NCBI GenBank assembly: GCA_900552315.1
Contig: URZM01000040.1
Location: forward strand, 1 to 14,354
DNA from: an uncultured Bacteroidales bacterium
GTDB lineage: Bacteria; Bacteroidota; Bacteroidia; Bacteroidales; Muribaculaceae
Reading direction: 5' to 3'
Length of the DNA: 14,354 bases
Made by a program: the position numbers and the translations under genes. This document shows, in pieces, positions 7,591 to 14,354 of the stretch; the first letter of the stretch is position 1, and every line of letters begins with the position of its first letter. The notes below the pieces were generated by a model. The model had not been told where the DNA came from. It ran no database searches and saw only the letters and a program-made list of their open reading frames with translations.

Positions 7591-7724
7591 GCCGGGTATT
7601 TCCCGTGGCGTCGCATTTGCTTTTCCTGACCCGTTTGTCTCTTTTCCCATTATTTCGCGCATCCATCCGGTCGCGTGTGGTATTGTGAACTGATTGATTT
7701 TATTATAAACATTAAAAACAATAA

Positions 7725-9284
7725 ATGGAGACGACGATAGTCATATTGATATTGTGTGCGGTGGCCGTGGCGATCATAGCTTTTTTCGCCGGCATGAACA
7801 TCGCGAAGACCAAAAGCAGGAATGAGGCGAACTCGCAGGCCAACATCATCATCGACGAGGCCAAGCGCCAGGCCGATGTGATAAAGGAGAAACGCATCCT
7901 GGAGGCCAAGGAGCAGGAAATCAAGATCAAGAACGACGCCGAGAAGCAGGCTTCCCAGCGCTTGCAGAAGGTGCAGGCTTCCGAGGCTCGCGCCAAGCAG
8001 CGCGAGATGCAGCTCAAGGAGCAGGGCAACGAGCTGAACAAGCGCAAGAACGAGCTCGACAGCCTCAAGGTACAGATTGACAAGGAAAACCAGTCGTTGC
8101 AGCTGCGTTCTACCGAGGTGGAGCGTATGCACCGCGAGGCTACCGAGAAGCTGGAGCATATCTCCGGCATCTCTGCCGAGGAGGCCAAGGAGCGCCTGAT
8201 AGAGAGCCTGAAGGACGAGGCCAAGACAGCTGCCGCTTCCTACATCAACGACATCATGGACGACGCCCGCATATCCGCCTCCAAGGAGGCCAAACGTATT
8301 GTGGTCCAGAGCATACAGCGTGTGGCTACCGAGACGGCGGTGGAGAACAGCGTCACGGTGTTCCATATCGATTCGGACGAGGTGAAAGGCCGCATCATCG
8401 GCCGCGAGGGCCGCAACATCCGTGCCTTGGAGGCCGCTACGGGTATAGAGATTATAGTGGATGACACCCCGGAGGCCATCGTGCTTTCCGGCTTCGACCC
8501 GGTGCGCCGCGAGATAGCGCGTCTGGCCCTGCACCAGCTTGTGGCCGACGGACGTATCCACCCGGCACGCATAGAGGAGGTAGTGGCTCGCGTGCGCAAG
8601 CAGGTGGAAGAGGAGATAATAGAGACCGGCAAGCGCACGGCGATAGACCTTGGCATCCACGGATTGCATCCCGAGCTTATCCGCATGGTGGGACGCATGA
8701 AATACCGCTCCTCCTACGGCCAGAACCTGCTTCAGCACTCGCGCGAGACGGCCAACCTGTGTGCCGTGATGGCCTCCGAGCTTGGACTTAATCCCAAAAA
8801 GGCGCGTCGTGCCGGCCTGCTGCACGACATAGGCAAGGTGCCTGACGACGAGCCCGAACTGCCCCACGCTCTGCTGGGCATGAAGCTGGCAGAGAAATTC
8901 AAGGAGAAACCCGATATATGCAACGCCATAGGCGCGCACCACGACGAGGTGGAGCAGACCTCTCTGCTTGCCCCGATAGTCCAGGTGTGCGACGCCATTT
9001 CCGGAGCCCGTCCGGGCGCCCGACGCGAGATTGTGGAGGCTTACATCAAGCGCCTCAATGACTTGGAGCAGCTCGCCCTCTCGTATCCCGGCGTGATAAA
9101 GACTTATGCCATCCAGGCCGGCCGCGAGCTCCGCGTGATAGTGGGGGCAGAGAAGATTTCCGATGTGGAGACCGAGAAGCTCTCCGCAGAGATAGCCAAG
9201 AAGATTCAGGACGAGATGACATATCCGGGTCAGGTGAAGATTACTGTAATCCGCGAGACCCGTGCCGTCAGCTATGCTAAATGA
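7725..9284 (+). CDS. rny: Ribonuclease Y
   Basis: RNase Y is a membrane-anchored endoribonuclease that starts mRNA decay. The 519-aa product has every expected part in order. An N-terminal transmembrane helix (about residues 4-24) is followed by a long charged coiled coil (about 30-190). The KH RNA-binding domain carries GRIIGREGRN at 222-231. The HD phosphohydrolase domain has its metal-binding His367-Asp368 in LLHDIGK, and a conserved C-terminal domain ends the protein. Length matches the family (about 515-520 aa). ATG 7725 follows an A-rich stretch with no Shine-Dalgarno sequence, usual in this phylum, and directly opens the membrane helix. The stop codon overlaps the ricT start (ATGA, 9281-9284), suggesting translational coupling. 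Confidence 0.97.
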   Translation: METTIVILILCAVAVAIIAFFAGMNIAKTKSRNEANSQANIIIDEAKRQADVIKEKRILEAKEQEIKIKNDAEKQASQRLQKVQASEARAKQREMQLKEQGNELNKRKNELDSLKVQIDKENQSLQLRSTEVERMHREATEKLEHISGISAEEAKERLIESLKDEAKTAAASYINDIMDDARISASKEAKRIVVQSIQRVATETAVENSVTVFHIDSDEVKGRIIGREGRNIRALEAATGIEIIVDDTPEAIVLSGFDPVRREIARLALHQLVADGRIHPARIEEVVARVRKQVEEEIIETGKRTAIDLGIHGLHPELIRMVGRMKYRSSYGQNLLQHSRETANLCAVMASELGLNPKKARRAGLLHDIGKVPDDEPELPHALLGMKLAEKFKEKPDICNAIGAHHDEVEQTSLLAPIVQVCDAISGARPGARREIVEAYIKRLNDLEQLALSYPGVIKTYAIQAGRELRVIVGAEKISDVETEKLSAEIAKKIQDEMTYPGQVKITVIRETRAVSYAK

Positions 9285-10648
9285 CCCGGACAATGGCAGA
9301 TACTGACAACGACCGACTGCAACCTCAGGTTCTGCCGGACCGGGTGGAAGGGCATTGCCTGGAGTGTGACAAAGGCGCGGATGGCCAGTGTGGCCAGTGC
9401 GGCTCGGGATGCGGGCGAGGCTGCGCGACGGAGCCGAGGGGCAAGCTGTATGGCACGAATTGGCTCGACGGCATATCCGACGCTTCTGACTGCGACATCG
9501 TGGAGGTGCAGTTCAAGAACACGCGAAAGGGCTATTACCGCAACTCCGCAGGGCTGGACATACACATGGGCGACATGGTGGCGGTCGAGGCTTCGCCCGG
9601 TCACGACATAGGTGAGGTGACCATGGTGGGACGCCTGGTGTACCTGCACATGCGCAAGGCCAACCTGAAGCCCGACCACGAGTTCAAACGCATATTCCGC
9701 CTGGCCAAGCCATCTGACCTCGAGCGTTTCAAGGAGGCCAAGGCCAAGGAACAGGACGCCATGATACGTTCCCGCAAGATAGCGGAGGACCTCAAGCTCA
9801 ACATGAAGATAGGCGACGTGGAGTATCAGGGCGACGGGGCCAAGGCCATATTCTACTATATAGCCGACGAGCGTGTGGATTTCAGGAAGCTCATACGCGT
9901 GCTGGCCGACACCTTCAAGGTGCGAATAGAGATGAAGCAGATAGGTGCGCGCCAGGAGGCGGGCAGGATAGGGGGCATAGGCCCCTGCGGCAGGCCGCTG
10001 TGCTGCTCCTCCTGGATGACCGGATTTGTCTCCGTGGGTACGAGCGCAGCCAGGTTCCAGGACCTGTCGATGAATCCGCAGAAACTTGCCGGGCAGTGCG
10101 CCAAGCTGAAGTGCTGCCTCAATTTCGAGGTGGACGTGTACATGGAGGCCTCCCGCAAGCTCCCTCCCAAGGATATCGCGCTGGAGACCCAGGACTCCAC
10201 GTTCTATCATTTCAAGAGCGATATCCTCAGCGGCATGATGACCTACTCCACCGACAAGCATGCTCCTGTAAACTGCGTGACCATACATGCGGACAGGGTG
10301 CGCGAGATCATCGCGCTCAACAAGGAGGGCAAGAAGGTGGAATCTCTGGCAGGGGAGGCCGTCTCCCGCAAGAAGACCGAGTTCGTGGAGCTGGTAGGGC
10401 AGGACAACATCAACCGCTTTGACAAGAGCAAGAAAAAGAAACGCAAGCGCCCGGACCGTGGCGCGGAGAAGAAACCGGCTGCCTCGGTAGACAAGAAACC
10501 TCAGAACCCGGACAAAGGAAGCGAACGCCAGGAGAAAAAGGATGGAGGCCAGCGGCGTGAACCGCGCCGGCGTCCAGACAATGCTGACGGCAACAGACAG
10601 AGACAGCCCAAAAAGAAGGCGGAAAATGACAAGACCTCGAAAGCGTGA
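9281..10648 (+). CDS. ricT: RicT-like PSP1-domain protein
   Basis: In Bacillus, RicT (YaaT) forms an Fe-S complex with RicA and RicF that binds RNase Y and steers mRNA processing. This 455-aa homologue carries the family signatures: GPCGRPLCCSSW (Cys236, 241, 242), then LSMNPQKLAGQC and CAKLKCC (Cys273, 278, 279). The PSP1 core spans about residues 55-320. Two parts go beyond the core. An N-terminal cluster has six Cys at 26, 29, 37, 40, 44 and 48. A tail of about 70 residues (from about 385) is very Lys/Arg-rich and probably disordered, so it may bind RNA. The start overlaps rny by four bases; ATG 9293 is a possible alternative that loses only four residues. Adjacency to rny strongly suggests that the RNase Y link is kept here. 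Confidence 0.88.
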   Translation: MTRTMADTDNDRLQPQVLPDRVEGHCLECDKGADGQCGQCGSGCGRGCATEPRGKLYGTNWLDGISDASDCDIVEVQFKNTRKGYYRNSAGLDIHMGDMVAVEASPGHDIGEVTMVGRLVYLHMRKANLKPDHEFKRIFRLAKPSDLERFKEAKAKEQDAMIRSRKIAEDLKLNMKIGDVEYQGDGAKAIFYYIADERVDFRKLIRVLADTFKVRIEMKQIGARQEAGRIGGIGPCGRPLCCSSWMTGFVSVGTSAARFQDLSMNPQKLAGQCAKLKCCLNFEVDVYMEASRKLPPKDIALETQDSTFYHFKSDILSGMMTYSTDKHAPVNCVTIHADRVREIIALNKEGKKVESLAGEAVSRKKTEFVELVGQDNINRFDKSKKKKRKRPDRGAEKKPAASVDKKPQNPDKGSERQEKKDGGQRREPRRRPDNADGNRQRQPKKKAENDKTSKA

Positions 10649-11168
10649 CATGATGCTTGCGCAGCAGCCTTCCAGGGGCCTGCCGCGTGCGCTTATGTTT
10701 GTGCTCCCGCTTCTCGCCCTCGGCGCGGGATGTATGCGGCACCGTGACGTCGTATACGCCGATTTCGTTGACATCCCCTCCGAGGGGTGGAGCAGGAAGG
10801 AGTTCTGCGCTTTCGAGACCGCGAAGGCCGACACGGCCATGTTCGCTGATTCGACCGCCCGATATGACGTCATGCTCACGGTGCGCCATACAGGGGAATG
10901 TCCATATACGGAACTGCTCCTTCCTGCGGTCCAGTCGCAGGACCGGTGCACCTCTTTGCCGGACACCATCCATGTCAGGCTTGCCGGCTCGGACGGCACA
11001 TGGCGCGGGACACACTCCAAGGGCATATATTCCCTGACTGACACGTTGCTCCGTCACACCCCCCTGCCGCCATTGTATTCGCTGAGGCTATACCATGCCA
11101 TGCCGGTGGAGAGACTTTCCGGATTGATGAGCGTAGGCATAACTATCGAGAGGGCCGATGAACCATAA
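10626..11168 (+). CDS. gldH: GldH-family lipoprotein
   Basis: GldH is an envelope lipoprotein first tied to Flavobacterium gliding and found widely in Bacteroidota, including non-gliding species, where its role is unclear. The product has a basic n-region, the hydrophobic core LMFVLPLLALGAG and a lipidation Cys36. The mature part begins MRHRDVVYADFVDIPSEGW. It continues with the GldH-type blocks YDVMLTVRHTGECPYTELLL, DTIHVRLAGSDGTWRG and RLSGLMSVGITIER. Length (about 145 aa mature) fits the family. The start is uncertain. ATG 10626 overlaps ricT by 23 nt and gives a 180-aa precursor; ATG 10650, one base after the ricT stop, gives 172 aa and still a complete signal peptide. The frame is also open further upstream, inside ricT. 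Confidence 0.82.
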   Translation: MTRPRKRDMMLAQQPSRGLPRALMFVLPLLALGAGCMRHRDVVYADFVDIPSEGWSRKEFCAFETAKADTAMFADSTARYDVMLTVRHTGECPYTELLLPAVQSQDRCTSLPDTIHVRLAGSDGTWRGTHSKGIYSLTDTLLRHTPLPPLYSLRLYHAMPVERLSGLMSVGITIERADEP

Positions 11169-11191
11169 GAATCAAATAACAAGACAATACC

Positions 11192-12370
11192 ATGCGTATA
11201 CTGCAATTCACGCCGGAGAGCCGGTTGAGAATCTCTAAAGTGCGCCGCGAGATGGCTTTGGTCGGCGCGGACGCGTTGCTTATAGCCGACAATACGGATA
11301 TATATTACCTCTGCGGGGCGGTCTTCAGGGGATATGTCTATGTGCCGGTCCAAGGCAGATGCCTCATGTTCGTAATTCGTCCGGTAGACCTGCAGGGCGA
11401 TGACGTGATATATGTGCGTAAGCCGGAACAGATACCTGCCGAGCTGGAGCGCCTTGGCCTGTCCGTGCCCTCGTGCCTGGGGCTGGAACTTGATGACCTG
11501 TCATACTCCGATGTAGAGCGCCTGCGGTCGGCGATGTCGCCGAGGGGAGTGTGCAACGCCTCCACCGTGATGCGTCGGGCGCGTATGGTGAAGACCGATG
11601 CCGAGGTGCGTCTTATTCACGAGGACGGCATGAAGCAGGCTGCCGCATACCGCAAGATACCGCGCATATACAAGGAGGAGATGACGGATGTAGAGTTCCA
11701 GATAGAGGTGGAGCGCCTTCTGCGTCTTGAGGGGTGTCTGGGATATTACCGCACCTCCGGCCGCCTCATGGAAATCAACATGGGGAGCGTATTGAACGGC
11801 GACAACGCCGACAATCCCACCCCCTATGATTTCGCCGTGGGCGGTGGTGGCGTGGATCTCTCCCTGCCTGTCGGGGCCGACGGTCGTACCATGAAGCCCG
11901 GCACTACGGTGATGGTCGACATGTGTGGCAATTTCAACGGTTACCAGTCGGACATGACACGCGTCTGGAGCATAGGAGCGGTGACCGATTTGGCCGTCAA
12001 GTGTCACGAATGTTCTCGCAAGATATTGCGTGAGCTGGAGAAAATGGCTCTTCCCGGTGTCCCGGTGGCGAACCTGTATCACCGCGCCATGGAGATTGTA
12101 GAGGCGGAAGGCTTGGCGAACCATTTCATGGGCCATGTGCAGAAAGCGCCCTTCATAGGGCACGGTGTGGGCATACAGCTCAACGAGCTGCCGGTGATCA
12201 CGCCTCGTTCCAAGGATGTCCTGGCGGAGAATATGGTCATCGCCATAGAGCCAAAGTTCGTGGTGCCTAAGGTGGGAGCTGTCGGTGTGGAGAACACGTA
12301 TCGTGTCACTCCCTCAGGACTCGAATGTCTCACGCCGTTCCCGGAAGAGATTCCTGACCTGACTTTCTGA
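11192..12370 (+). CDS. M24B-family Xaa-Pro aminopeptidase-like metallopeptidase
   Basis: This cytoplasmic enzyme is predicted to remove N-terminal residues, probably from Xaa-Pro peptides. The 392-aa product has the creatinase-like N-terminal domain (about 1-140) and a pita-bread catalytic domain (about 150-385). All five metal ligands expected in the M24 fold are visible: Asp243 and Asp254 in VDMCGNFNGYQSD, His324 in GHGVG, Glu353 in AIEPK and Glu367 in VENTY. It should therefore be active with two metal ions. It starts 23 nt after gldH, behind an A-rich leader without a Shine-Dalgarno sequence, and may share that transcript. M24B families overlap in specificity, so prolidase activity is possible; I assign no gene symbol. 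Confidence 0.88.
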   Translation: MRILQFTPESRLRISKVRREMALVGADALLIADNTDIYYLCGAVFRGYVYVPVQGRCLMFVIRPVDLQGDDVIYVRKPEQIPAELERLGLSVPSCLGLELDDLSYSDVERLRSAMSPRGVCNASTVMRRARMVKTDAEVRLIHEDGMKQAAAYRKIPRIYKEEMTDVEFQIEVERLLRLEGCLGYYRTSGRLMEINMGSVLNGDNADNPTPYDFAVGGGGVDLSLPVGADGRTMKPGTTVMVDMCGNFNGYQSDMTRVWSIGAVTDLAVKCHECSRKILRELEKMALPGVPVANLYHRAMEIVEAEGLANHFMGHVQKAPFIGHGVGIQLNELPVITPRSKDVLAENMVIAIEPKFVVPKVGAVGVENTYRVTPSGLECLTPFPEEIPDLTF

Positions 12371-12411
12371 GAGAGTAGTTATCTTGTTCCATAACCAAAC
12401 TTTCGTGTGAC

Positions 12412-13827
12412 ATGAATCTTGCAAAGGACATATCCTTCCCGGCGGCCAGACTCGTGGGAAAGGCGGCAGACATCAAGGAGTTGCCTGTATATATCGTTGG
12501 AGGCTTCGTCAGGGATTTGTTCTTGGAGCGGAAATCCAAGGACATTGATTTCGTGGCTGTGGGCAGCGGCATAGAATTGGCCCAGAGTGTAGCCCGTCTG
12601 CTCGGACCGCGCACGCAAATCAATGTTTTCCGGACTTACGGCACCGCCCAGATAAAATACAAGGGGCTGGAACTTGAGTTTGTCGGCGCGCGCAAGGAGT
12701 CGTACAGTCCCGAGTCCCGAAATCCGGTTGTCAGCGAGGGCACGCTCGACGAGGACCTGGCACGCAGGGATTTCACCATCAATGCCATGGCAGTAAGCGT
12801 GAACCAGGCCACTTTCGGCGAGCTCCTTGATCCTTTCAACGGAATTGTCGATTTGCATAAGCGCGTCATACGCACCCCACTGGATCCCGACATCACTTTT
12901 AGTGATGACCCTTTACGCATGATGAGGGCTGTACGATTTGCGACACAGCTCGATTTCGAGATTTTCCCCGACACGCTGGACGCGATAAAGCGCAATGCCT
13001 CCAGAATTGAGATTATAACCAAGGAGCGCATCAACACCGAGCTGATGAAAATAATGATGTCGGAGCAGCCCTCCATCGGCTGGCGTCTGCTGCACCACAC
13101 CGGTCTGCTCCCTTACATTTTCCCTGAGCTTGAGGCTTTGTGCGGGGTCGAGACCATGGACGGGCGCGGGCACAAGGACAATTTCGAGCACACCCTCCGT
13201 GTCCTGGACAATGTGGCCTCCCTATCTGACAACGTGTGGTTGAGATGGGCTGCTCTGATGCACGACATAGCCAAGCCGGTCACCAAGCGCTATGACCGCA
13301 AACTCGGTTGGACCTTCCACAACCACAATTTCATCGGGGAGAAAATGGTACCGCGTATTTTCACAAGGATGAAACTGCCTCTTAACCAGAACATGAAATA
13401 TGTGGCCAAGCTCGTGGGACTGCACATGCGGCCTCAGTCCGTGGGCGAAGAAGGAGTTACCGACTCTGCTGTTCGACGCATGGTCTTCGAGGCGGGAGAT
13501 GCGGCAGACGACCTTATGCTCTTGGCCGAGGCCGACATCACCTCCAAGAATCCGGCCAAGGTGCATCGCATACTTGAAAATTTCAAGATGGTGCGGGCTC
13601 GCATGGCTGAGGTGGAAGAGAAAGACCGGATAAGGAATTTCCAACCGCCCGTAGATGGCCGCGAGATTATGGAAACCTTCGGCATAGAGCCCTGCGACAT
13701 AATCGGTCATATAAAGGAACGCATAAAGGACGCCATACTGGACGGACGAATCCCCAACGACCATGAGGCCGCTCGCCGCTTCATGTTTGAGATAGCGCCC
13801 GAATACGATCTTGTACCTAAAAGTTGA
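12412..13827 (+). CDS. cca: CCA tRNA nucleotidyltransferase with HD domain
   Basis: This enzyme adds or repairs the 3' CCA end of tRNAs. The 471-aa product is a class II nucleotidyltransferase of the poly(A) polymerase/CCA family. VGGFVRD (29-35) is the nucleotide-binding turn, Asp44 and Asp46 in KDIDF are the catalytic metal carboxylates, and RRDFTINAMA (118-127) is the ribose/ATP motif. DPDITFSDDPLRMMRAVRFA leads into the helical neck domain. A C-terminal HD phosphohydrolase domain has His284-Asp285 in LMHDIAKP. The HD domain is common in Bacteroidota members and may give phosphatase activity as in E. coli Cca. From sequence alone, CCA-adding, A-adding and poly(A) polymerase activities are hard to tell apart, but no second family member is visible here. 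The gene starts 41 nt after the peptidase gene and ends at a strong terminator. Confidence 0.9.
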   Translation: MNLAKDISFPAARLVGKAADIKELPVYIVGGFVRDLFLERKSKDIDFVAVGSGIELAQSVARLLGPRTQINVFRTYGTAQIKYKGLELEFVGARKESYSPESRNPVVSEGTLDEDLARRDFTINAMAVSVNQATFGELLDPFNGIVDLHKRVIRTPLDPDITFSDDPLRMMRAVRFATQLDFEIFPDTLDAIKRNASRIEIITKERINTELMKIMMSEQPSIGWRLLHHTGLLPYIFPELEALCGVETMDGRGHKDNFEHTLRVLDNVASLSDNVWLRWAALMHDIAKPVTKRYDRKLGWTFHNHNFIGEKMVPRIFTRMKLPLNQNMKYVAKLVGLHMRPQSVGEEGVTDSAVRRMVFEAGDAADDLMLLAEADITSKNPAKVHRILENFKMVRARMAEVEEKDRIRNFQPPVDGREIMETFGIEPCDIIGHIKERIKDAILDGRIPNDHEAARRFMFEIAPEYDLVPKS

Positions 13828-13847
13828 TATACGGTTAATGCCGCTTT

Positions 13848-13897
13848 GTGGGGGCTGCGATAAAATCGGAGATTTTGACGCAGCCCCCACTGTTTTT
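13848..13897 (+). terminator. Bipartite rho-independent terminator after cca
   Basis: A perfect 12-bp GC-rich stem (GTGGGGGCTGCG at 13848-13859, CGCAGCCCCCAC at 13879-13890) is followed by TG and five T (13891-13897). The 19-nt loop holds a second 6-bp stem, AAAATC/GATTTT around GGA, so the whole hairpin is two stacked stems with a small internal loop. It begins 20 nt after the cca stop and would insulate the rRNA promoter from upstream readthrough. There is no T-run on the other side, so it acts in the + direction only. Confidence 0.85.
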
Positions 13898-14048
13898 CGG
13901 AATTGCTGCGATGCAAATATCCCAGAGCGAGGATGAGATGGCGGTGACATATGCGCTATTTTGACTTAAATCTCTTTTTTGTAACCTGTTGATAATCAAG
14001 TATTATTGAAAATAGTTCGCAAAAAGTCCAAAAATTTTCATGAAAATA
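13898..14048 (+). other. AT-rich intergenic region upstream of the rRNA promoter
   Basis: No gene is supported here. The stretch from about 13961 to 14048 is strongly AT-rich, with A- and T-runs such as TCTTTTTT and AAAATTTTCATGAAAAT just upstream of the -33 box. This is where an UP-element-like enhancer of an rRNA promoter would lie. That function is inferred from position and composition. Confidence 0.4.
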
Positions 14049-14081
14049 TTTGGTCAATGTAGAAAAAGGCCGTAACTTTGC
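14049..14081 (+). promoter_or_regulatory. rRNA operon promoter (Bacteroidota type)
   Basis: TTTG at 14049-14052 and TAACTTTG at 14073-14080 are separated by 20 nt, matching both consensus boxes of the Bacteroidota housekeeping sigma factor. The expected transcription start is near 14085, about 218 nt before mature 16S. Strong A/T runs lie directly upstream, as expected for a highly expressed rRNA promoter. Confidence 0.85.
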
Positions 14082-14084
14082 ACT

Positions 14085-14302
14085 CGCAAAACGGGAACGG
14101 CTCCACGGCCGGCACCGGTTCTGCGGAAAAGAGGACATTGACAAGACTGCGACAGACAAGACAAGTCAGCAAGACAAGACAAGTGAGACAAGGGAATGAA
14201 GACATTCCCGTCGATTCCGGGACCCGGAAGGGTCCCTCCACTGGATCAAGGGCATCGCGGGCCGGACAGACTAAAAATGGAAATATATAGCAATATATAA
14301 CA
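14085..14302 (+). other. rRNA operon transcribed leader with repeats and hairpin
   Basis: This is the non-coding leader between the promoter and 16S. It holds a GC-rich foldable segment (about 14095-14126, GAACGG against CCGGTTC). A purine-rich, poorly structured stretch follows, in which AGACAAGACAAGT occurs twice, at 14154-14166 and 14172-14184 (18-nt period). A perfect hairpin, GGGACCC/GGGTCCC, has a GGAA (GNRA-type) loop at 14219-14236. An 8-nt direct repeat AATATATA (14282-14289, 14292-14299) lies just before 16S. Such leaders carry antitermination and RNase processing signals, but I cannot assign those roles to individual elements. Confidence 0.6.
14154..14184 (+). repeat. Direct repeat AGACAAGACAAGT in the rRNA leader
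   Basis: Two identical 13-nt copies (14154-14166 and 14172-14184) lie 18 nt apart. Further CAAG/ACAAG units occur on both sides (about 14139-14195). The stretch is C/A/G-rich with almost no U, so the RNA would be largely single-stranded. Confidence 0.8.
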
Positions 14303-14354
14303 ACAACGAAGAGTTTGATCCTGGCTCAGGATGAACGCTAGCGACAGGCTTAAC
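14303..14354 (+). rRNA. rrs: 16S ribosomal RNA, 5' end (partial)
   Basis: AGAGTTTGATCCTGGCTCAG at 14310-14329 is the universal 16S 5' sequence. It is followed by GATGAACGCTAGCGACAGGC, a start typical of Bacteroidales. Aligning AGAGTTTG with E. coli position 8 puts the mature 5' end at about 14303. The gene continues beyond the window. The first ~50 nt do not resolve the family. Confidence 0.97.

Noticed and set aside
7650..9293. A 547-codon open frame on the minus strand, opposite rny
   Set aside because: It lies exactly opposite a complete, well-recognised gene and its low-complexity Leu/His/Gly/Val-rich translation fits no family. Codon choice in a GC-rich gene leaves few stops on the opposite strand.
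9272..11044. A 590-codon open frame on the minus strand opposite ricT and gldH
   Set aside because: It spans two real genes and their junction, and its translation is rich in Leu, His, Gly and Arg without domain-like features. It is a shadow of codon bias.
12371..12411. A promoter just before cca (TTATCTTGT)
   Set aside because: The box lacks one T of the consensus and has no clear -33 partner, so it is too weak to annotate.
14078..14290. A 70-codon open frame in the rRNA leader
   Set aside because: It lies between a strong rRNA promoter and 16S, consists of the leader repeats, and has a low-complexity translation, so it is non-coding leader.

Overview
The window looks like a chromosomal segment of a GC-rich member of the Bacteroidales (phylum Bacteroidota). 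Four things point there: a Mfa2/FimB-type fimbrial locus, a GldH lipoprotein, promoters of the Bacteroidota form TTTG-N19/20-TAnnTTTG, and A-rich leaders with no convincing Shine-Dalgarno sequence before rny, the M24 peptidase gene and cca. The last ~50 bases are the 5' end of a 16S rRNA gene with a Bacteroidales-type start. GC content together with that 16S start would suit Muribaculaceae, but the family cannot be settled from so few rRNA bases. Every gene I can support lies on the + strand, pointing towards the rRNA operon.

Positions 1-6206 hold the end of a type V (FimA/Mfa1-like) pilus locus: an anchor-type lipoprotein cut by the window edge, a fimbrillin-like lipoprotein split by an apparent +1 frameshift, and a very large (1109 aa) lipoprotein with a BACON-like Ig fold and a cysteine-bearing C-terminal domain, probably a tip adhesin. 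A strong hairpin plus T-tract (6242-6281) ends this locus. The hairpin overlaps the promoter and start codon of the next gene, a TlpA/ResA-like thioredoxin lipoprotein.

Positions 6908-12370 hold a housekeeping series: a short coiled-coil protein and ZapA (cell division), RNase Y (mRNA decay), RicT (PSP1 family, an RNase Y partner in Firmicutes), GldH (envelope lipoprotein) and an M24 aminopeptidase. rny and ricT overlap by four bases and ricT overlaps gldH, so these three are probably co-expressed. The CCA-adding enzyme gene (12412-13827) follows and ends at a strong bipartite terminator.

Positions 13898-14302 hold an AT-rich upstream region, a near-perfect rRNA promoter (14049-14080) and a transcribed leader with 18-nt purine-rich repeats and a GGAA-capped hairpin. 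The 16S gene begins at about 14303 and runs off the window.

I found no insertion sequence, CRISPR array, prophage gene or defence cassette. The most interesting items are the dual-use palindrome at 6242-6281, the frameshifted fimbrillin with its unusual C-terminal extension, the rny-ricT coupling with an extra cysteine cluster in RicT, the repeat-bearing rRNA leader, and a possible small RNA between zapA and rny.
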